From [Clostridium] celerecrescens 18A (lineage in GTDB: Bacteria; Bacillota; Clostridia; Lachnospirales; Lachnospiraceae), in the NCBI RefSeq assembly GCF_002797975.1, contig NZ_PGET01000001.1:4576001-4640000 (forward strand): DNA of 64,000 nt, in the 5' to 3' direction. Position numbers and translations under genes: made by a program. Shown here one piece after another: positions 61,151 through 64,000 of this stretch. Position 1 is the first letter of the stretch. Each line of letters opens with the position of its first letter. A model generated the notes under the pieces. That model worked only from the letters and a program-made list of their open reading frames with translations. It made no database searches and was not told the DNA's origin.

Positions 61151-63280
61151 TTGTATATTTTGATTCAATCGGATAAAATAGAACGTATAGATGACGAGAA
61201 AGGAAATGTAAATCATATGTGCTTCCAGGCTGAGGCGTTAAATAGAGATGCGTTATTCACTGATGAGACAGAAAGTTTCCGATTCCCGGCAGAGCCCTGT
61301 GTGGGAGATGATGTGATACTGTTTTTCCGGACGGCAAAGGACAATGTGGACCAGGTCTGTTATATCCAGGAGGGGTTAAGCGGGGAGACGGCCATGGAAA
61401 AGGCAGAGTCTGACGGGCTGTTTGATTATTATAAACATAGATTGACGGCAGGACAGGAGAAAATCAGCTACAGCTTTAAAGTGATTAAGGGTAGTGAAGT
61501 CTGCTACTATAACCGGCTGGGTATTTCCGGGGATAATCCGGAAGGGTTTTGCTTTCGCATTGTCCCAGGTTTTTCCACTCCTGACTGGGCCAAAGGAGCC
61601 GTCATGTATCAGATTTACGTAGACCGGTTCTGCAACGGAGACGCGGCCAATGATGTGGTAGACGGGGAGTATGTATATATTGGCCGCCCGGTATCCAAGG
61701 TCCAGGATTGGGGGAAATTTCCCAACCAGATGGATGTGGGATATTTTTATGGCGGCGATTTACAGGGAGTATGGGATAAGCTGGATTATTTAAAGAGTCT
61801 TGGCGTAGATGTAATATATTTTAATCCCATTTTTGTATCACCATCCAATCATAAGTATGACTGCCAGGATTATGATTACATTGATCCTCATTACGGCTTG
61901 ATCGTTAAGGATGGAGGGCAGACGGTAGCGTCTGATGCAGAGGATAACCGGCATGCTGTAAAATACATGATCCGAACGACAGATAAAGAGAATTTAGAAG
62001 CCAGTAATGAATTTTTTGCCCGGTTTGTGGAAGAGGTGCACAAACGAGGGATGAGGGTCATCCTGGATGGGGTATTTAATCATTGCGGTTCTTTTAATAA
62101 ATGGCTGGATGGAGAACGGATCTATGAGATGTCCGGAACCTACGCGCCGGGAGCCTATGTGTCAAAGGACAGTCCATACCGGTCGTTTTTTAAATTTTAC
62201 GATGAAGAAGCCTGGCCGTATAATGGTTCCTACGACGGCTGGTGGGGGCATGCAACCCTTCCAAAGCTTAATTATGAGGATTCCCGGACTTTGTATGAGT
62301 ATATCCTGCAGATTGCAAAAAAGTGGGTTTCGCCACCCTACCATGTAGATGGATGGCGGCTTGATGTAGCGGCAGATTTGGGACATAGCAGCGAATACAA
62401 CCATAAGTTCTGGAGAGATTTCCGTAAGGCGGTAAAGGAGGCCAATCCGGAGGCCATCGTATTGGCAGAGCATTATGGGGACCCGTCCAGCTGGCTTCAG
62501 GGGGACCAGTGGGATACGGTCATGAACTATGATGCCTTCATGGAGCCGGTAACCTGGTTTTTGACAGGCATGGAAAAGCACAGCGACGAAAGAAACCCCA
62601 GTCTGTTTGGGGATGGGGAAAGTTTCTTTAAGTCCATGAACTACCATATGAGCCGCATGATGACAGGTTCCGTTCAGGTAGCCATGAATGAGCTGTCAAA
62701 TCATGACCATTCCCGTTTTATGACCAGAACCAACGGCCGGGTGGGGCGGACTTCCACTGTAGGTCCGGAAGCTGCCTCTCAGGGCATCAACAATGGGATT
62801 TTCAGGGAAGCGGTCATGATCCAGATGACCTGGCCTGGCGCTCCAACGATTTATTACGGAGACGAGGCCGGTGTCTGCGGCTGGACGGATCCGGATAACC
62901 GGAGAACCTATCCCTGGGGCAGAGAGGATTTGGAACTGATCGAGTTTCACCGGTATATGACCGGGCTTCATCACAGCATACCGGCTTTGCGTCTTGGGTC
63001 CTTGAAGCAGCTTTTGGCCGGGAGTCACCTTATCTCCTACGGGCGTTTCTTAAAGGACAGCATTTGCGCCGTGGCGGTCAACAATCTTCCGGAAGAACGG
63101 CAGGTCGGGATCCCTGTATGGCAGTTGGGAATGGAGGATGGGGAAATCATGTCCCGGTACATGCTGACCTATGAAAACGGATATAATGTAGGTAAAATTC
63201 CTTATGAGGTAAAGGACGGCCAGGTGCTTGTCTCTATGCCGGGAACGAGCTCTGTTTTGCTGGTAGCTGAACGGGATTAG
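61151..63280 (+). CDS. GH13 alpha-glucosidase/neopullulanase-type maltodextrin hydrolase
   Basis: This is a cytosolic amylase-family enzyme of about 709 residues, expected to cleave alpha-1,4 (and perhaps alpha-1,6) bonds in maltodextrins or cyclodextrins. An N-terminal CBM34-like beta domain (about 20-140) precedes the barrel (from GAVMYQIYVDRFCNGD). The GH13 regions are DGVFNHCG, the nucleophile in GWRLDVAADLG, the acid Glu in VLAEHYGDP and the third carboxylate in ELSNHDHSRF. The CBM34 domain and FNPIFVSPSNHKYDCQDYDYIDPHYG point to the neopullulanase/cyclomaltodextrinase subfamily. The start is TTG at 61151 or 61160 (AAGG upstream); no ATG fits. Confidence 0.88.
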   Translation: MYILIQSDKIERIDDEKGNVNHMCFQAEALNRDALFTDETESFRFPAEPCVGDDVILFFRTAKDNVDQVCYIQEGLSGETAMEKAESDGLFDYYKHRLTAGQEKISYSFKVIKGSEVCYYNRLGISGDNPEGFCFRIVPGFSTPDWAKGAVMYQIYVDRFCNGDAANDVVDGEYVYIGRPVSKVQDWGKFPNQMDVGYFYGGDLQGVWDKLDYLKSLGVDVIYFNPIFVSPSNHKYDCQDYDYIDPHYGLIVKDGGQTVASDAEDNRHAVKYMIRTTDKENLEASNEFFARFVEEVHKRGMRVILDGVFNHCGSFNKWLDGERIYEMSGTYAPGAYVSKDSPYRSFFKFYDEEAWPYNGSYDGWWGHATLPKLNYEDSRTLYEYILQIAKKWVSPPYHVDGWRLDVAADLGHSSEYNHKFWRDFRKAVKEANPEAIVLAEHYGDPSSWLQGDQWDTVMNYDAFMEPVTWFLTGMEKHSDERNPSLFGDGESFFKSMNYHMSRMMTGSVQVAMNELSNHDHSRFMTRTNGRVGRTSTVGPEAASQGINNGIFREAVMIQMTWPGAPTIYYGDEAGVCGWTDPDNRRTYPWGREDLELIEFHRYMTGLHHSIPALRLGSLKQLLAGSHLISYGRFLKDSICAVAVNNLPEERQVGIPVWQLGMEDGEIMSRYMLTYENGYNVGKIPYEVKDGQVLVSMPGTSSVLLVAERD

Positions 63281-63305
63281 AAATTTTATTTTTCTAAAAA
63301 AAACC

Positions 63306-63334
63306 TTGATTTTTTAATGCCCCTGTGATAAAAT
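63306..63334 (+). promoter_or_regulatory. Promoter of the tRNA pair
   Basis: TTGATT (63306-63311), 17 bp and TAAAAT (63329-63334), ending 29 bp before tRNA-Tyr. Confidence 0.65.
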
Positions 63335-63362
63335 AACACTCGCTTGCTTATTAAAAGAGCAT

Positions 63363-63444
63363 GGGTGGGTTCCCGAGCGGCCAAAGGGGGCAGACTGTAA
63401 ATCTGTTGTCGACGACTTCGAAGGTTCGAATCCTTCTCCACCCA
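63363..63444 (+). tRNA. tRNA-Tyr (GTA)
   Basis: The acceptor stem GGGTGGG pairs with TCCACCC (one G-T pair), the anticodon GTA (63397-63399) lies in loop CTGTAAA, the T arm is GAAGG-TTCGAAT-CCTTC, and a long variable arm makes it class II. The discriminator A is at 63444. The CCA end is not encoded. Confidence 0.96.
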
Positions 63445-63483
63445 GTCCGTACCGTTGTAAAGAATAAAACGGTATATGAGAAT

Positions 63484-63569
63484 GCCGGCGTGGCGGAACA
63501 GGCAGACGCACAGGACTTAAAATCCTGCGGGACTTACCTCCCGTACCGGTTCGATTCCGGTCGCCGGCA
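63484..63569 (+). tRNA. tRNA-Leu (TAA)
   Basis: The acceptor GCCGGCG pairs with CGCCGGC, the anticodon TAA (63518-63520) lies in loop CTTAAAA, a long variable arm (CGGGACTTACCTCCCG) is present and the T arm contains GGTTCGATTCC. The discriminator A is at 63569 with no encoded CCA. It lies 39 bp after tRNA-Tyr in one transcript. Confidence 0.96.
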
Positions 63570-63574
63570 TGATG

Positions 63575-63613
63575 AAAAAACCTTGTACTCTGATATGGAG
63601 TACAAGGTTTTTT
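63575..63613. terminator. Terminator of the tRNA transcript
   Basis: AAAAAACCTTGTACTC (63575-63590) pairs with GAGTACAAGGTTTTTT (63598-63613). It also faces the convergent LysR gene. Confidence 0.93.
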
Positions 63614-63646
63614 GTTGTCTGACATAAGAGAAAAGCTCATTTAACA

Positions 63647-64000
63647 TTAAGCCCTATCATTCATCTTTTGACCACTCCCCGCGATTTTCAAAAACTCCTC
63701 CATTGCCCGGGTGAAACGTCTACCCGTCTTCCAATAGAAATATAGATTCCGATGGCAAATTTCACTTTCGATCTTATAATAAACAACATTTGGATGAGAA
63801 AGAACCTGTGCTATCAGTGTGTCACTGATAAAGGATATTCCCATTCCCGAACATGTTATATTGTAAGAGGTAAGCTGCTGGTCAAGTTCAAATACAATAT
63901 TTGGAGTAATGCCATGCTCCTGAAGAATTTCCATCGCACGTTTCCTTGTATCGTTCTCTGGCTTCAGCATTATAAATGGTTCCTTTTCAAATAGCTTCAG
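63647..64000 (-). CDS. LysR-type regulator, C-terminal part (5' end outside window)
   Basis: The minus-strand frame is open to the window edge, so only the last 117 residues are seen. They form the second half of a LysR effector-binding domain: FEKEPFIMLKPENDTRKRAMEILQEHGITPNIVFE, then GMGISFISDTLIAQVL and NLYFYWKTGRRFTRAMEEFLKIA. The DNA-binding half would lie beyond 64000. Targets are unknown. Confidence 0.82.
   Translation of the reverse strand: MKLFEKEPFIMLKPENDTRKRAMEILQEHGITPNIVFELDQQLTSYNITCSGMGISFISDTLIAQVLSHPNVVYYKIESEICHRNLYFYWKTGRRFTRAMEEFLKIAGSGQKMNDRA

Noticed and set aside
1..64000. Mobile elements, prophage, CRISPR or defence islands
   Set aside because: No transposase, integrase, phage structural gene, cas gene or spaced repeat array was seen on either strand.

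Overview
The window is chromosomal DNA of a spore-forming, anaerobic Firmicute. The best fit is a Lachnospiraceae clostridium of the Lacrimispora/Lachnoclostridium kind; this is inferred from gene content and no species is claimed. Supporting evidence: sporulation genes (spoVT, yabP, yabQ, spoIIE with a Spo0A-type promoter), two rubrerythrins next to perR, a domain-permuted GH3 beta-glucosidase of a type known from rumen clostridia, and clostridial ribosome binding sites (AGGAGG) with intrinsic terminators. I see no insertion sequence, prophage, CRISPR array or origin. Almost all of the sequence is coding.

Layout. 1-5137: the 3' end of adenine deaminase, then an AT-rich four-gene siderophore/iron ABC importer behind a consensus promoter and a palindrome. 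5138-7935: a Ca2+-type P-type ATPase with a three-hairpin leader. 7956-14531: glycerol and glycerol-3-phosphate metabolism (glpK with an mgtC-like gene, a three-gene G3P oxidoreductase operon, a glycerophosphodiesterase). glpK and the oxidoreductase operon share a leader terminator of the same design, which suggests common antitermination control. 14768-20923: an FAA-family hydrolase, then a TetR-controlled efflux operon (MFS, FtsX-type permease, ABC ATPase). 21174-28169: a DUF2087 regulator and an operon of two GH3 beta-glucosidases plus a GtrA-like membrane protein. 28354-30397 (-): a LytTR/GHKL two-component system. 30612-36432: an M20 peptidase, the peroxide-defence block (rubrerythrin, reverse rubrerythrin, perR, with matching operators), LysR, a PHP phosphoesterase and an S1-domain protein.

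36662-46249: a small alarmone synthetase, a membrane-anchored glycerophosphodiesterase, dtd, an M18 aminopeptidase, an FKBP/trigger-factor-like lipoprotein, xpt, a Cof-type HAD phosphatase, a COG2509-type flavoprotein and an AT-rich TPR membrane protein of unknown function. 46464-60844 follows the Bacillus subtilis pth-to-ftsH order: pth, mfd, spoVT, mazG, hup, rqcP, yabP, yabQ, divIC, spoIIE, tilS, hpt, ftsH. Two small proteins of unknown function and a secreted MBL-fold protein are interspersed. The window ends with a GH13 maltodextrin hydrolase, tRNA-Tyr, tRNA-Leu and a LysR gene cut by the edge.

Nothing here is clearly a new defence or mobile system. The most interesting signals are regulatory: paired antiterminator-like leaders in the glycerol region; a Spo0A-box promoter with a 21-bp spacer and a 41-bp tandem repeat in front of a SpoIIE that lacks its membrane domain; a terminator-like hairpin that buries the yabP ribosome binding site; and structured leaders ahead of the P-type ATPase, the alarmone synthetase and the GH13 gene.
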